Positions 43,830 to 55,595 are shown, numbered from the stretch's first letter. The stretch is DNA of 64,000 nucleotides from Blastobasis lacticolella (GCA_905147135.1 LR990055.1:1426001-1490000); one strand, 5' to 3'. Notes: a model not told the origin generated them from the sequence alone. Numbers and translations: made by a program.

Positions 43830-43892
43830 CAAAGAGATTGGAATGCTAGCGACCTACTTGCCATGAAGGTCGCTAGCATTCCAATCTCTTTG
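43830..43892. repeat. Perfect 26-bp hairpin with 11-base loop
   Basis: CAAAGAGATTGGAATGCTAG continues to 43855, and its exact reverse complement is at 43867-43892. Poly-A lies before it and poly-T around it. It could be a tiny MITE or a small-RNA precursor; nothing else in the window matches it. Confidence 0.85.
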
Positions 43893-44335
43893 GTTTTTTT
43901 AAATTTTTTTAAGTAGCTATCGCAACCAACCGAACTTTTCCTCTCGGAATTGACTTCATAATAACACAAAAATGCATCCAAATCCTCAAATACAGTCTAT
44001 AGCTGGGGACCAAATGCAAATTTTCTCACTATTCACCGCGGGATTACCGCTGGCCATCCCGGGATGACAGCACTAATTCACCACTAGTTAGGAGTTCGCA
44101 ATCCCGGGATCCGGGCAGATTTGTTAGGAACACCGGGATTAAATTATTGAAATCAGCAAGCGTGAGGTAACTGAATTTGTGCTTTATGAATTTGTACAAA
44201 TATGTTAGCTAGCTAAAGCTCGCGAATCGTTTCATTTAGTCCTCTTTTTTCTATTTTGGTCTTTTTGTTAATTTTTCGTAACAAGATTAAGTGTACATAG
44301 AACACTTACGCCCCTTTCCCACAGGGCTAGCCTAA

Positions 44336-44430
44336 GGCGCTGTCCTAATAGATAACGGTCATATGTGACTACGGTCGTGCGATTGGCTTTGAGGTCTCTT
44401 ATTGGTCGGGCGACATCCGGGTTGCGGGGC
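44336..44430. mobile_element. MITE family H, partial copy
   Basis: GGCGCTGTCCTAATAG starts a stretch with GGTCGTGCGATTGGC, TTTGAGG and TTATTGGTCGG. The far end is replaced by another repeat also seen at 51305-51395 (CCGGGTTGCGGGGCTGGT). Confidence 0.55.
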
Positions 44431-44685
44431 TGGTGATTACCAGCCGGCTCAACCGCCGGCCAAGTCATGCCCAGAATGTGTGGCGATGTAAACAATGACA
44501 GAACGGAACGATTCCCGCGCACTTTTTTTGAGACCATTGATAAGTGAACCACATCGCCATTGCCGAAAGTACAAAATGCCACGATTTCTCCGTTCTGTCT
44601 GCGTCGTCCCCTACTTATCAGTATGAACATGTCTAATACAATTTATAACAATAACATCAGCTAATCAGGTGAGTTAATCTTTATA

Positions 44686-44720
44686 TATACAGGGTGTTTC
44701 ATAATACATGTATAAAGCCG
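44686..44720 (+). repeat. 35-bp terminal-type repeat, left copy
   Basis: It begins TATACAGGGTGTTTC and reads inward through ATAATACATGTATAAAGCCG. The exact reverse complement lies at 49967-50001. TA borders suggest a Tc1/mariner-like end. Confidence 0.75.
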
Positions 44721-45049
44721 TGAACTGGATGGAGTGCTAAACGTATTAAAACGATAGGTACAATTATTTTTTTCGTACGTGGAATAGTAAGCGAGAAAAT
44801 GACTATCGAACTTTTACCTTTTCAATGTCGATAATCGACATTTTGAAAACGAAAGACCGCATCTCTAGAAATCAGTTGTAAAAGGTCACTCAAGTTCATA
44901 GTACTAGGCGCAATGATATTAAGGATATCTAAATTAGCTGTTTTGTATTTTTTGGTTTGAGGGTTCTGTACAAAAAAATATTGTAATTTTAATTTAATAG
45001 GTTCCTTCGTAGTTTTTTCGAAAGTGCACCACCACCTAACTAATAGCAA

Positions 45050-46330
45050 AGTAGTCTAATTCAAATTACTGTGGCATATTAATGTAGCAAACTCTAATTA
45101 ATGTAGCATATTTGTCTTTATAAGTTTGCTTTCTCATGTCATGCCTGTCAGTCATGTTTCAGTGTCGCAAAGGTCCTATCTGCTATGAGATTTTTCAGTA
45201 ACTACACACACATATTTTTGTATTAAATAAAACAAATAAAATACCTTAGTGTAATGAATGAAACATAAATAAAACAAAGACAGCAGAGAATGGAGTTTAA
45301 GACAGAACCCTCCACTAATGTGGGGAAGGCTTAAACTCTCAGAGGACTGTTATGTTAAAATCCGTACGATTTCACGAATATTTCTCATCAACAAAAATTA
45401 ACTAAATGAATCTTAGTTGACGGAGCTATACCTGTAAATATCCCATGCTTCACCCAGTTGGAGAACCTAGGCAGGGGCGCAACAACCGCCGTATCAGCCG
45501 TATCAATGATACGGGGTCCCAAATCGTTTGTAAGCAAAAATACGTACTGTTATCCTCAATTTCAGTTAAACCCTATTTCCCGGAAAAAAAAAATTCTTTA
45601 GTGATTTTCAGACCAGGGTCGGGGCCCCCTCCGCCAAAGATGCAAAAGAAATCAAGTGATACAATCCGTTTTTGTTCCCCTTTCGCTTAGAGATAATTAA
45701 CATTTTTAATAAAAAACAACAACTTAGAGAACTCACGCGCACTCACTCATTACTTCATTGAAATTGTGTAAAAATGCACCTATAGCAAAAATGAGAAAAA
45801 TCTTGATCTCATGTACAACATATTCAGCACTATCGGTGAGATCATAAGATTTAAGAAACTCCTTACACTGTTCATTGCTCAACGGGTCAGATGGACCTGG
45901 CTCATAATAAAATCGTTTTGGCCCACACGATTTTCGAATTTGACTGTTTTTAAGTTAATCGTGAAAACTTTATAGCCAAAATGTCAGAAATAGAGCTCGC
46001 ACGCTCATTAATTAATTGTTTGCGAAGTTAATTTTATTATAAACCAGATGTCAGAAATGTCTACATCGCATAGTCCATTTACTGATTTTATGTTATTCGC
46101 GCAAGTATTCTGAAGGGTTAGTTTGTGAAACTATCGAGCTCGCTACGCTCGCTTATTCAACAAATTATGACATTTTTATATTTATCACGCAAGGTTTTAA
46201 TATACCAAAGTCAAGGGCCAATTTACAAAAATTCCCATGTCCACCCCGGCCTTTAAGGAGATTCTTGTCATACAAACTACCAACATAAAACATTAACAAA
46301 TTATACACCTAAATCTTCCTCAATAGACAA
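45050..46330. other. Intergenic, repeat scraps
   Basis: A repeat with GATACGGGGTCCC is seen near 45500. No exon with splice sites. Confidence 0.4.
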
Positions 46331-46445
46331 AGTAATTCCACTTTGTCAATTGGTGAAAACCGCATGAAAATCCGTTCAGTAGTTTTTGAGTTTATCGCGA
46401 ACAGGCAGACAGACGCGGTGTGGAACTTTCTTTCATACATATGTT
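46330..46445 (-). mobile_element. Helitron-like fragment
   Basis: AAAACCGCATGAAAATCCGT, TCAGTAGTTTTTGAGTTTAT and CGCGAAC are the reverse complement of the 54840-54895 segment. Confidence 0.6.
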
Positions 46446-46821
46446 ATTCTTACTATTAAGGTGATTCAACGCCCATATCAAAATTTCTCTCGATATTCTT
46501 TCATTTGTTTGAGTGTTTAGTGATTGTATTATGATTTCTACTCTTAGTAAATGTATTCAATGGTGCGCAAAGTGGTTTTCTTTTCAAAAGCAGTGAAAAG
46601 CACAAATCGCCGCTTGATGGCGTTGTTTTGTGATTTAATTATTTTTCTTTTTCATTGCTTTGTTTTACATTATTAACATGTGGAAATCTATTTCGCGCAC
46701 AATTGAACATATTTTCTAATAGCCAATTGCACAAAAACGTTACATAAAAATTGTATGAAAATCGTACCGCCTTAACACCCGAATGGCTTGGATTTAAGTT
46801 ACTCATTAGCATCCCTTGTAG

Positions 46822-47083
46822 CCGTGTGGTGACCGGTAGAGTAGAATAGCACCAACCCCTTACACTCGTGGGTGTCGTACAAGGCGACTAACGTTTAGAG
46901 GCAAAATATCTAGTCTCCATAAACTGGAAAATGGGCAGCAGCGTTTTTCATTGTTATGTTTGCAACACTGCAATCTCCAACCCGCCTGCCAAGCGTGGAG
47001 ATTATGGCAATAACCTCCCCTTTTGCGGGAGAGGCCCAAAGTCCTGTAGTGGACTGTTATGGGCTGTGATGATGATGATGATG
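46822..47083 (+). mobile_element. Retroposon family C with 11-bp target duplication
   Basis: CCGTGTGGTGACCGGTAGAG to a GATGATGATGATG tail. ATCCCTTGTAG lies at both borders (46811-46821, 47084-47094). It interrupts another repeat with GATACGGGG(C/T)CCC motifs, pieces of which lie at 45500-45530 and 47130. Confidence 0.85.
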
Positions 47084-47416
47084 ATCCCTTGTAGTTGGGG
47101 GTACTAACTATGGGGCCCCAGACAGCTATTGATACGGGGCCCCTGGAAGGCAAGCAACGCCACTGAACCTAGGTCACCTAGGTGAAAAATGGACCCAAAC
47201 ACAATTTTAGTAATTACTGTCTGTACAAATTACCCGATAAAATAGTGGTAAGCAAATGTATTCCATCACCGACATCATAAGGATTATTATTAGTCCACTG
47301 TTGGACTTGTTTGAGCCTCACTTTATTAAATAAACACAATCAACATTACGGTGCATCTACCAGGAGAACATAAGAGGCGAAATAAGTACGACCCCTAACA
47401 CGCGGATCCCTAAAGC

Positions 47417-47765
47417 CAGTGTTACCAGCAGTAGTTTCCAAAAAAGTACGTCTGGGCTCTTAAAATAGTACGAAAATGGCTAAAAAGTTACGATTTCTTC
47501 TTATTATCTTGTATATTTTATCGGCCTTGGGGGGGGGATGATTTTTAGTCAATTAATGACGTTATTTTGTTGCCGGTGGCTAAAATCAACCCTTCCTTCC
47601 CATTATTTTTCAGTATTTTGCGCACAGGAAAGGTGAAGCTCAGCTTAATTCAGCATTTTGTAAAAACGTACTAAATAGTACGATGTGGAGCAAAGTACGC
47701 TTAAGGTACGACAGTCGGCCAAATAGTACGTAAATCGTACTAAAAGGTACGATCTGGCAACGCTG
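47417..47765. mobile_element. MITE with dense GTAC motifs
   Basis: CAGTGTTACCAG and CTGGCAACGCTG are the ends. Inside, GTACG or CGTAC occurs about ten times, mostly in the last 100 bases (AATAGTACG, AAAGTACG, AAGGTACG). Confidence 0.6.
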
Positions 47766-47767
47766 CT

Positions 47768-47960
47768 TAAAGCGCTGCCTGCTGCCACGCCTCCCGCCTC
47801 GCCTCCCGCCCCCCGCCGCCCCGTGCGCCCCGCGCCGAAAGTCGCGGGAAATACTCCGCCACGAGGCCCATGTGTCGACACGCCGGAGTTTTGGCAGTGT
47901 GCGTGCTGCACTTGGGTGTGTCGTTTGAACCGCTGACGCCGACAGCGTGGCTTGTTGTGT
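47768..47960. other. GC-rich islet
   Basis: A C-rich run (CCGCCTCGCCTCCCGCC) and CGCGCCGAAAGTCGCGGG stand out in AT-rich surroundings. No exon with splice sites or conserved motif could be read here. It could be the promoter or first exon of an unseen gene, or part of an element. Confidence 0.3.
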
Positions 47961-48359
47961 TAAAATGTACCTATTTTCGAGTCGTGTTCGTTTATTCGGT
48001 TTTTAGCTTTTCGCGTGATCGGTGTGATTGTTTGTTGGTTGTATGTATAGGATACCTAAGTACTGTGAAAATAACTGATAAGACTGTAAACGATATGAAT
48101 GAATGAATGATTTATTGCTTCAGGTACCAATATTAACGTAGTCTTGTTTGTGTACAATGTTCAACAGTTTAAGTATTGTGATAATACACAGTAGGCCAAA
48201 GACCATGTTACCTACCTACTTACGTATTGCATAGCAACCAGTGCATGCTGTAGTGTTGTGTATCTGTGTGTATGAGTGTATTTACCTATCGGTCATCGAG
48301 CCACAAGAAAGCAAGAAAGTGTGGTTAACTGCGCTGGCACCTGACACTGTTTGTTTCCA

Positions 48360-48965
48360 TAAAATAACGTTTAAAAGGTACGTACCTACATGCTTTAAAG
48401 GTCTAGGTGCTAGCTAGACTAGGAGACGCTACCTACCACCTAATAGTGACGTTAGAAGCGCAACCGCCGCGCTCGGTTCTTTTCCGACGGGAAATAGGTA
48501 GAAAAGACAACGCTTTTATCTTTTCATAAAAACATGTAGGTATTTAGTGGAACCTGTCTGTAATGTGTTTCACCAAAACTAGATTCATAAGTGGTTCCCT
48601 AGGTACGTAGGTACTTAGATGAGGGAACCGTGTTAGTAGGTACCTAGTACTTACCTATCTGTGTAGAGCCATTTTGTCAATTGAACGAATCCCGTTTTAG
48701 TGTAGTAGATATCTACTTTAGTACGTAGCTGACTATGTTTATTTTTATTTAGTTTAAGTACCTGCGGCAGTCCACACCGCGGGTCCGGCTGTCTTCCAGA
48801 CTGATTAACATGTTTTGTTTTTTATTTACGTAGGTTCCTACCTACCTAACCTACTTAGATACTGTTTTTAGGCCTTTAGTTAATAAGTACCTAAGTATTA
48901 TGATTTTAATTCTTATTTTACTTTTGTTGTGCTGGGGTGGTTTGTTCTGTTAGGTACCTACCTAG
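48360..48965. repeat. Scattered GGTACCTACCTA-type motifs
   Basis: AGGTACGTACCTAC, GTTAGTAGGTACCTAGTAC, CCTACCTACCTAACC and TTAGGTACCTACCTAG recur over 600 bases without a fixed period. There is no coding signal. Confidence 0.6.
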
Positions 48966-48969
48966 TAGA

Positions 48970-49285
48970 AATCATCTCGGTGTTAATGACCTGGTTTTGC
49001 TCTCGCGCACGAGGGCCTGGGGTCCGCCTTGACCATGATCCAGGATTTCGCATTTCTGGTCATTACGTCTGACAGTCCTGAATCCTGCCTGACCCTGCTA
49101 CCAGGGGAACCTGATTACCTGATCAGATTAAAATCATGGTTAGACATTCAGTCGCCTAAATGTGCAGGTTTCATCACGATATTTTCCGTCAGAAAAGGTC
49201 ACTGGTACGTGGCGGCAGCGGGTGTCGAACCCGGTACCTCTCGCGTACGACTCGGATACCGTAACCTTAGGCCACCGACGACGCT
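48970..49285 (-). mobile_element. SINE family A
   Basis: ATCATCTCGGTGTTAATGAC through GTTTCATCACGATATTTTCC to GGTGTCGAACCCGG and GGCCACCGACGACGCTCC; a small part of the body is deleted. Confidence 0.8.
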
Positions 49286-49966
49286 CCGACTATTTAAGCA
49301 TACCTACCTATTGAAAATAATTAGTGTAGGTAAGTTCCTAGTTAATTTGGTAGAGATTATTCATGGAGATAAGTAGGTAACATTTAGTTCGGCGCTTGGT
49401 AGCAAGATGTAGGAGGTTCGTTTGTTTTGTTATGAATGGCGCGAGGTTATTAAACTCTTCTTTATGGTGTGTACACACTCAACTTACGCCAACGAAGCGT
49501 TGTCGGCCGATTTGGATTTCTAAGGTCCAATAGGTAATTGTATTTCGTGGTCAAGCAAATGATCTTTGGGAGTTTTGGGAACCTATTCGGGCTCGTAATC
49601 GCACGTTTCTTCGTTGGCCTTCGGTATCCGCCCAAGCTGCGTTTGGTCGATTGCTTCTATCCGTTTGATGTTACCGCCACGCTGCGCTGCGGAGCGCCGG
49701 CCGGCACACGCCAACGGTGCGTGTGTACGTAGCATTAGGCTCCTGGTACTAGGCTTAAGGAGGTTGCTCTTTTTTCATAGGGGTCGCACGCGGTTATTAA
49801 ACTTCTCCTTCTAGGATCATCAACTTGAAATAGAGCTGCGCATCAACATAGTCGATATGGTTATTTTTCTTTAAAAACGAAGATTTTTTATAAAAATTAA
49901 AATTCAATGTCTGGATAATATGAAGTCGCCAGTGTACTCTTTGCAAGCTATACTTTAACACCCTTT

Positions 49967-50001
49967 CGGCTTTATACATGTATTATGAAACACCCTGTAT
50001 A
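49967..50001 (-). repeat. 35-bp terminal-type repeat, right copy
   Basis: This is the reverse complement of 44686-44720 over all 35 bases. The sequences just inside the two ends do not match each other, so the two may be ends of one 5.3-kb unit or of two separate elements. Confidence 0.75.
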
Positions 50002-50190
50002 ATTCTTCTGTGAGTGTGTATGTCACTGAACTTCTCTCAAACGACTGGACCGATTTTGATGAAATTTTTTGTGTGTGTTCAAGGGGATCTGGGAATGGTT
50101 TAGATTCACAATTTTGTAAAAAAAGTTTGAAATTTTCAAATTAAAGACGTGTAGACAGGACAACGTCTGTCGGGTCCGCTAGTAAAATAT
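49995..50190 (+). mobile_element. Helitron-like end
   Basis: CTCAAACGACTGGACCGATT, GTGTTCAAGGGGATCTGG and AGACAGGACAACGTCTGTCG, a hairpin, then GGTCCGCTAGT. A hairpin close to CTAGT is the Helitron 3' signature. Confidence 0.7.
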
Positions 50191-50199
50191 ATTACACGG

Positions 50200-52320
50200 C
50201 AGGTTAGTATAGTAGAGTTAGAGTTCAACGATAAAATCTAAGACATTTTAAAGGTTAAATGTGAAATTTGCGAGAAAAGTGTTTTACGAGCGTAGCAAGT
50301 TCGTAGCAAGTGGAGCAACAATGTTGTGTTTGTTTACGACAGGTGGCCAAAAACGAGGTCCAGTTCAATAGTTCAATTGATGTCGGCAATAAACAACCTT
50401 GCCTTTTTTGTATTATTATACTGGCTGTTATAAAAGCTCAACGTTAGGAATGTTATATTTTTGTGTAAACATAGTTGGTGGTACTTTTATCTATCCGTAA
50501 TGAACTGAAATCCCTTTAACCAGCTTAATCTTTGTTTACTTTTAACCAGCAATGTTTATTTATTATAAGTTTGATGAGGTACATTAATTTACATTAAAAT
50601 ATATATTTACAATATTTACATAATACAAGACATAAAAACAAAATAGAAATAGACAAAACCAAGAGGTGAGTTGGTTTCTAATATATTATGTAAAACTATC
50701 ATAATTTTGCATTATCTAATGTTCGGTGGAAATGCAAGCCTTGAGACCAGTAGTACTGGTTTATTACCTAGCATAGGCTGCAGTCTCCACTTACACATAA
50801 TTCGATATACATTGTAATGCTTGTAATTCATATCGTCATCATCATTCGAACGGTCAGTCCCGGGGGTACGCTATACGTGGTAATGCTTGTAATTCATATG
50901 GAGAAAATGAAGATTTGAATTGAAACATTTCAAACAAGAATCGGCTCAGAATATTAATTTAAACAGAATATGAATTCAAAACATTTTAATAAATGGGCCC
51001 ATGCAGGGGAGGGGGGCAGCACGGAAGGCGAAGGAACTGTCGCGCCTACCCCTGTCAGGTTCACCGACAGGTCTTCGCTATAGAAGGAACTGAACCCGAA
51101 CCCACCATCTCTGAACTTGGAGATAAGTAAAGACGAGGGTTGTGCGACTAAAATCTCTAAAACTGAGGATTGAAGTCGATTGATGGACGTAGTCTCGTCT
51201 CAATAACAACTTGTTGCTAAGCGTTTTAATTCAACATTTACAGGAAGAGTAAGGACATAATATGAATTTATTTTTGTAGCCTAAACTAATGCTATAGCGG
51301 ATCCACCCGACCCCGGGTTGCGGGGCTGGTAATCCGCTTAGTAGGCTCGACCGCCCGTCGCTGGATGTTTGGCAATATAAACAATGACGACAAGCTGCCT
51401 TACCGTCAGGATATACAGAATATAGGTATATGTTACCTTTTTGATATCATACACACACATATTTAAAGCTCACACCTGTGTCCCACAGGTGGGGTAGACA
51501 GAGACTATGGACCGCCACTTTGCTCAGTCCTGACACAACTCCCTAGCCTCGCATATATCTACAGCTATTTTCATACATCTCCTGTTATTTTTGCCACTTC
51601 GGATCCCAACTTTTTTGAGAACATTACTGCTCTTGTCAGTAAATGATATCACCTAATAAGGTCAGTTAATGAATCGGGATTCGGGTAAAAGGTATATGGC
51701 AGGTGAGAATATAAAAATTGGAAAGGGAAGACCGACGTTTCACATTCAAATCTCAGAAGCTTTAGCGATGGGGCCCACCATAGGGTCAAGAGTCACATAC
51801 CGTCGGCAATAAGAGCATATTATATTATGGTCGTTGAATGTGGCATCCCTATATAAGAGCAAAAATTATAAAAGCTTTCGCTGCAAGCCAATTTTGAATA
51901 AAAGTTAGACAGGAGTCAGCCATTACCTAGCCCCCTCCGTCCCAGATTTAGCGCCCAGTGTTACCGTATTATCTCCAAATTGTCTTCCTAAAATATGCAA
52001 ATAAGATGCTAAAATATGCAAATGGCATGTTCGCAACCCCTTATTTAGAATAAAACGCAATATTCCTCGAGAACGCTATAGGAGTCACCTGTTTTCCCGA
52101 ATAATTTGTCGGATAAGTGCAAGTCGGGCTAATTTAAAATTAATTCATGCCGGTGACAGAACCAACAAGCAGAGGATAGAGACACAGTAAGACAGTGCGA
52201 TATTATAGGCCTGATACACTATCGGAATCAATTCAATCAAGGGCAATCAATCAATCAAATTTATTTGCATCCATGTACAGGTCTTACAAGGTATTCGCAT
52301 GTTCGCACTATTCATCACCT
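50200..52320. other. Intergenic, repeat scraps only
   Basis: 51000-51190 has a GC-richer stretch that resembles a dispersed repeat (GTTCACCGACAGGTCTTCGC). 51305-51395 repeats the CCGGGTTGCGGGGCTGGT sequence of 44410. 51465-51560 is another tail (CACACCTGTGTCCCACAGG). No gene. Confidence 0.4.
50815..50900 (+). repeat. 19-bp direct repeat around a 47-base insert
   Basis: TAATGCTTGTAATTCATAT occurs at about 50815 and 50881, with CGTCATCATCATTCGAACGG and a short tail between. This looks like a target duplication around a minimal insertion. Confidence 0.6.
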
Positions 52321-52324
52321 TGGT

Positions 52325-53060
52325 TGAGTTTTTTAATGTTTTACGGTAGACAAACCACCTAATGGACAGTGGTCACAAACGCGTAAGGACTTCAGCAACA
52401 CCAGGGGCGTTACCAGTGCATTTCACACCTCTAATGTGATATCTATATATAGGGGTAGATATCTAACTCTTGAAGGATCCCATGTCATAATCCGAAGGAA
52501 ACACTGGCTGTGAGCTCATTCCACATTCGAATAGTACGGCCGTGAAACGAATCGAATCGTCGCGTGGGCACCAACAACGGGTTTACGTAATGAGTCTTCG
52601 GCGGGTGCTGTGATGGCGGAATTGTGCTGTAGGCGCTAGAACAAAAAGTTTTTCAGAATATTCTCCATTGTCCACCTGTGGGACACAGGCGTGAGCTTTA
52701 AGTATGTATGTATGTATATCTCCATTGTACAGCCGGTAGAACATAGACAGGTAGCCAAACTCCCTTCAGATAGCCAGTGATTCTAACTTGCTTGTTAGTA
52801 TCGACGACAATTCGTATGGCGTGCCTCTGCATGGAATCAAGAGTACTAAGCAGGTCAGCTGTTTTACCAGCCCAAAGATAGGAGCAATACACCATATGTG
52901 GAGCACCTGTGCCTTATACAGCAATAATCGTTGAAAAGGGGTAAAGTATCGTTTGGACCGGTTAATCACTTGGTGTGCGTTTTCGAGGCCAAATTGGCCT
53001 TATCTTCCAGGTGACTCTATCGACACCAAGGATCCCATTACTTCGTGAGATGGTCAGGGG
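52325..53060 (-). mobile_element. Jockey/CR1-like reverse transcriptase fragment and tail
   Basis: On the - strand, overlapping frames encode NRSKRYFTPFQRLLLYKAQV, then MVYCSYLWAGKTADLL and LDSMQRHAIRIV. This is the conserved block after the polymerase domain. Frameshifts separate the pieces, and the tail occupies 52325-52600. Confidence 0.8.
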
Positions 53061-53811
53061 TGTTCCTTGGCACGGTGTAAAAATCCGACCGTGTAAATGA
53101 TGGTTGGATGTTTGAAAAATATTTTCAATTACTTATTCTCAACCCCACCAAGACCAACCAAGGTGACCTCTGCTGGTGATTGGATCCGATCCGATCAGGC
53201 CTATTGTACAAAGAAATATTGTAGGATGTATTAAAAAAGCGGACAGGGCATGAATATCAAACAAAAAAGTCGAAATTTCCTTAGGAATTGAATATCACTT
53301 TCAATCGTCAAAATTAACGGCGGGCATTTCGCACACCTTCAGTTTGCCGGTGACACCGACGAGCGGTCGTTCTTAGGCTCAGGATGAACTTAGACAGGGC
53401 AACGACCTTGTCGTTTACCAACTATGGTAAGTGGATTATATAACCCTCAATTATTGTTCAAGAATTATGTTGTTTACCTCCGACAAAGGTTGCAATAAGA
53501 TTGAAACAATTTCGAGAAAGAGGTCCAGGACAGGATTCAGCTGGGCTGGTAATCATTTGAGAAATTTCTCTGTATTTTTTACAGCAGATACAACAGAGCT
53601 TGTTTAATCAGTATGGCCTATTTGCGATGCCATATGGAGCGTAACGTGGGTACTGAGACGGTGAGACAAGTCCTAAGCTTAAAGTTCGGTCCAACTGGCG
53701 TACTTTGGGGAAGCCTATGTTCAGTGGTGGACTGTGTACTGGTTGATAATTCGATTCTTTTAGTTAAGTATGTATTAGTTTATCCAGTTTCTAACGGTGG
53801 AAAACTGTAAT
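53061..53811. other. Intergenic, nothing recognised
   Basis: No conserved motif or splice-bounded frame was seen. Confidence 0.4.
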
Positions 53812-53980
53812 TGGCTCTGTGCTGCCATGTGTGTATGTGGGTGTTCTATGTATAATAAGTATGTATTTGAAAAGTATATGAGTAGTTATCAGTTATCTAG
53901 CACCCATAGCACAAGCTTTGCTTACTTTGGGGCTAGATGGCGCTGTGTGAATTTGTCAACGATTATTTTTATTTTTATTT
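53812..53980 (+). mobile_element. SINE family B, headless
   Basis: TCTATGTATAATAAGTATG through AGCACCCATAGCACAAGC to GATGGCGCTGTGTGAATTTG. Confidence 0.8.
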
Positions 53981-54024
53981 TTTTATATTGTAATCATTGC
54001 TGTTGGTTTTTCTTAAGTCTACAC

Positions 54025-54260
54025 TAATATTATAAAGAGGAAAGATTTGTACCTATTTTTGTATGTTTGTATGTTTGTAATGAATAGGCTCGAAAAGTAC
54101 TGGGCCGATTTAAAAAATTCTTTCACCAATAGAATGCTACATTCTTCCAATTTGACATAGGCTCCATTTCATTTTGAAAAAATTAGGGATCCTTGGTAAA
54201 ATTTGAACAATGTAACCGAAGGTGTAGAAAAATACCCAAAAAATTTCTTACATCGCGTGC
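54025..54260 (+). mobile_element. Helitron-like 5' region
   Basis: CTACACTAATATTATAAAGA, GGAAAGATTTGTACC, GAATAGGCTCGAAAAGTACT and GGGCCGATTT, then TGACATAGGCTCCATTTCAT: a familiar lepidopteran Helitron-like leader. Confidence 0.65.
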
Positions 54261-54764
54261 GCTGCGAAAACTATTGATGATAGAACAAAATAATGTACTA
54301 CGACTTTGCAGAACACATCATTATCTACAAAAAGTGTCGCGACAGTATATGTCTAACTATTATAGTTATGTCACAATAAGTGTTCTTTTATTTTGAAAAT
54401 TTAATTGAAATGCCGCCGCTAAAAAACGCTCTTTATTTGTACCTTGGTATTAATCCTTATCAAAATCAACTTCATATTCACGACTACTTCAATACCTTTA
54501 TATAACTTTTTGAATTATTCAATTCAGACATTCCATTCGAAAGATATCACGAGTTTAAAAATGTGAATATTAGAAAAAAGTCGCGTGTTCGCCGCTCAGT
54601 CCGCTCGGCTATCTAGGCAGCACGGGATACGTACGGGAGGGGAGTCAATGTCAAGAAATACGGCCGTCAGGAGCCGGGTCGCCCCCTTCCCTCTAAAATG
54701 GTTGAGGAGACGGTTGGAACTTTTGTGATCGTAATATGGTGTCCTGTTTGTAACGGGACACTAC

Positions 54765-54998
54765 TCAGTACATACTTAAGTATAATATAATTACTTCATA
54801 TTACAAACACGAAGTCCCACGGCGTGTCTTACTGTCAGTCTGTACGCGATAAACTCAAGAACTACTAAACGGATTTTCATGCGGTATTCACACACAGACT
54901 ACATAGTGCGGTTTTAGACAACGAGATTCATGACGAAGGTTCAGGTGTATAATTTGTTAAGGTTTACTACCCGTGCGAAGCCGGGGCGGGCCGCTAGT
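54765..54998 (+). mobile_element. Helitron-like 3' end
   Basis: GATAAACTCAAGAACTACTA, AACGGATTTTCATGCGG, then ACCCGTGCGAAGCCGGGGCG and GGCCGCTAGT at the terminus. The 54025 and 54765 parts could belong to one element with about 500 bases between them. Confidence 0.75.
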
Positions 54999-55471
54999 AA
55001 ATAATAAAAAAAAATACTCATATTTAATCCATAGATTTTTACGAAGTCTACCAGGGGCGAAACACATCGCCACTTTCTCAAATTCTACAACTTACCTACA
55101 CATGATTCTTACAGTTACCACACTGGCCGAAGACGAAGTCTACACTGAGGATTGTTGGTAAACAGTATCTTTGTTCTATTATAAATAAATAAATAAACCA
55201 AAACAATGGATCCACGTTAAATCTGTTCCTCATTATCGCAGCTAACGCAATTCAAAATTAACAAACAATAACGTTCATCTAATATGATGCTAGAGATACA
55301 CAAAGCAGTTTTGAATTAACAAAAAATTGTTTTCTTTCACATTTAGTACGTATGATCTCAGAATTTTCTACTCTTTCATTTGAAATCACATTCGAGACAA
55401 TAGCTAAAGAATTCAGATTTCATTTCATCCACTTTTTGTCATGTAACTTATGGTGATGGCATAATGTTTGG

Positions 55472-55478
55472 TATAAAA
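55472..55478 (+). promoter_or_regulatory. TATA box of gene 2
   Basis: TATAAAA lies 36 bases before the ATG, followed by GGCTGCGC. A TATA-directed start about 30 bases downstream would leave only a few bases of leader. The same arrangement recurs at the paralog (59838). Confidence 0.75.
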
Positions 55479-55507
55479 GGCTGCGCGCGCGGCGATAGGG
55501 CATCGCC

Positions 55508-55595
55508 ATGTTCCCCGCGTACGTGCTCGCCGCCGCCGCGTGCCTTCTGGTGCATACCGCGCACGCGCAGAAATACCATACTAAAGTAGAAGATG
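55508..55595 (+). CDS. Gene 2 exon 1: signal peptide of a small secreted protein
   Basis: The ATG is the first after the TATA box. The exon encodes MFPAYVLAAAACLLV and HTAHAQ, a textbook signal peptide with a likely cut after AHA, followed by a short acidic start of the mature protein. The donor is GTAAGA at 55596 and the exon ends in phase 1. The full protein is 125 residues over three exons. I do not recognise the family. Four cysteines after the signal peptide (QGQCRR, KLCKHV, EEPCAH, GACLEG) suggest two disulphides in an extracellular protein. Confidence 0.85.

Noticed and set aside
44268..44630. 120-codon - strand frame
   Set aside because: Its sequence includes a family H MITE copy and another dispersed repeat, so the frame is probably accidental.
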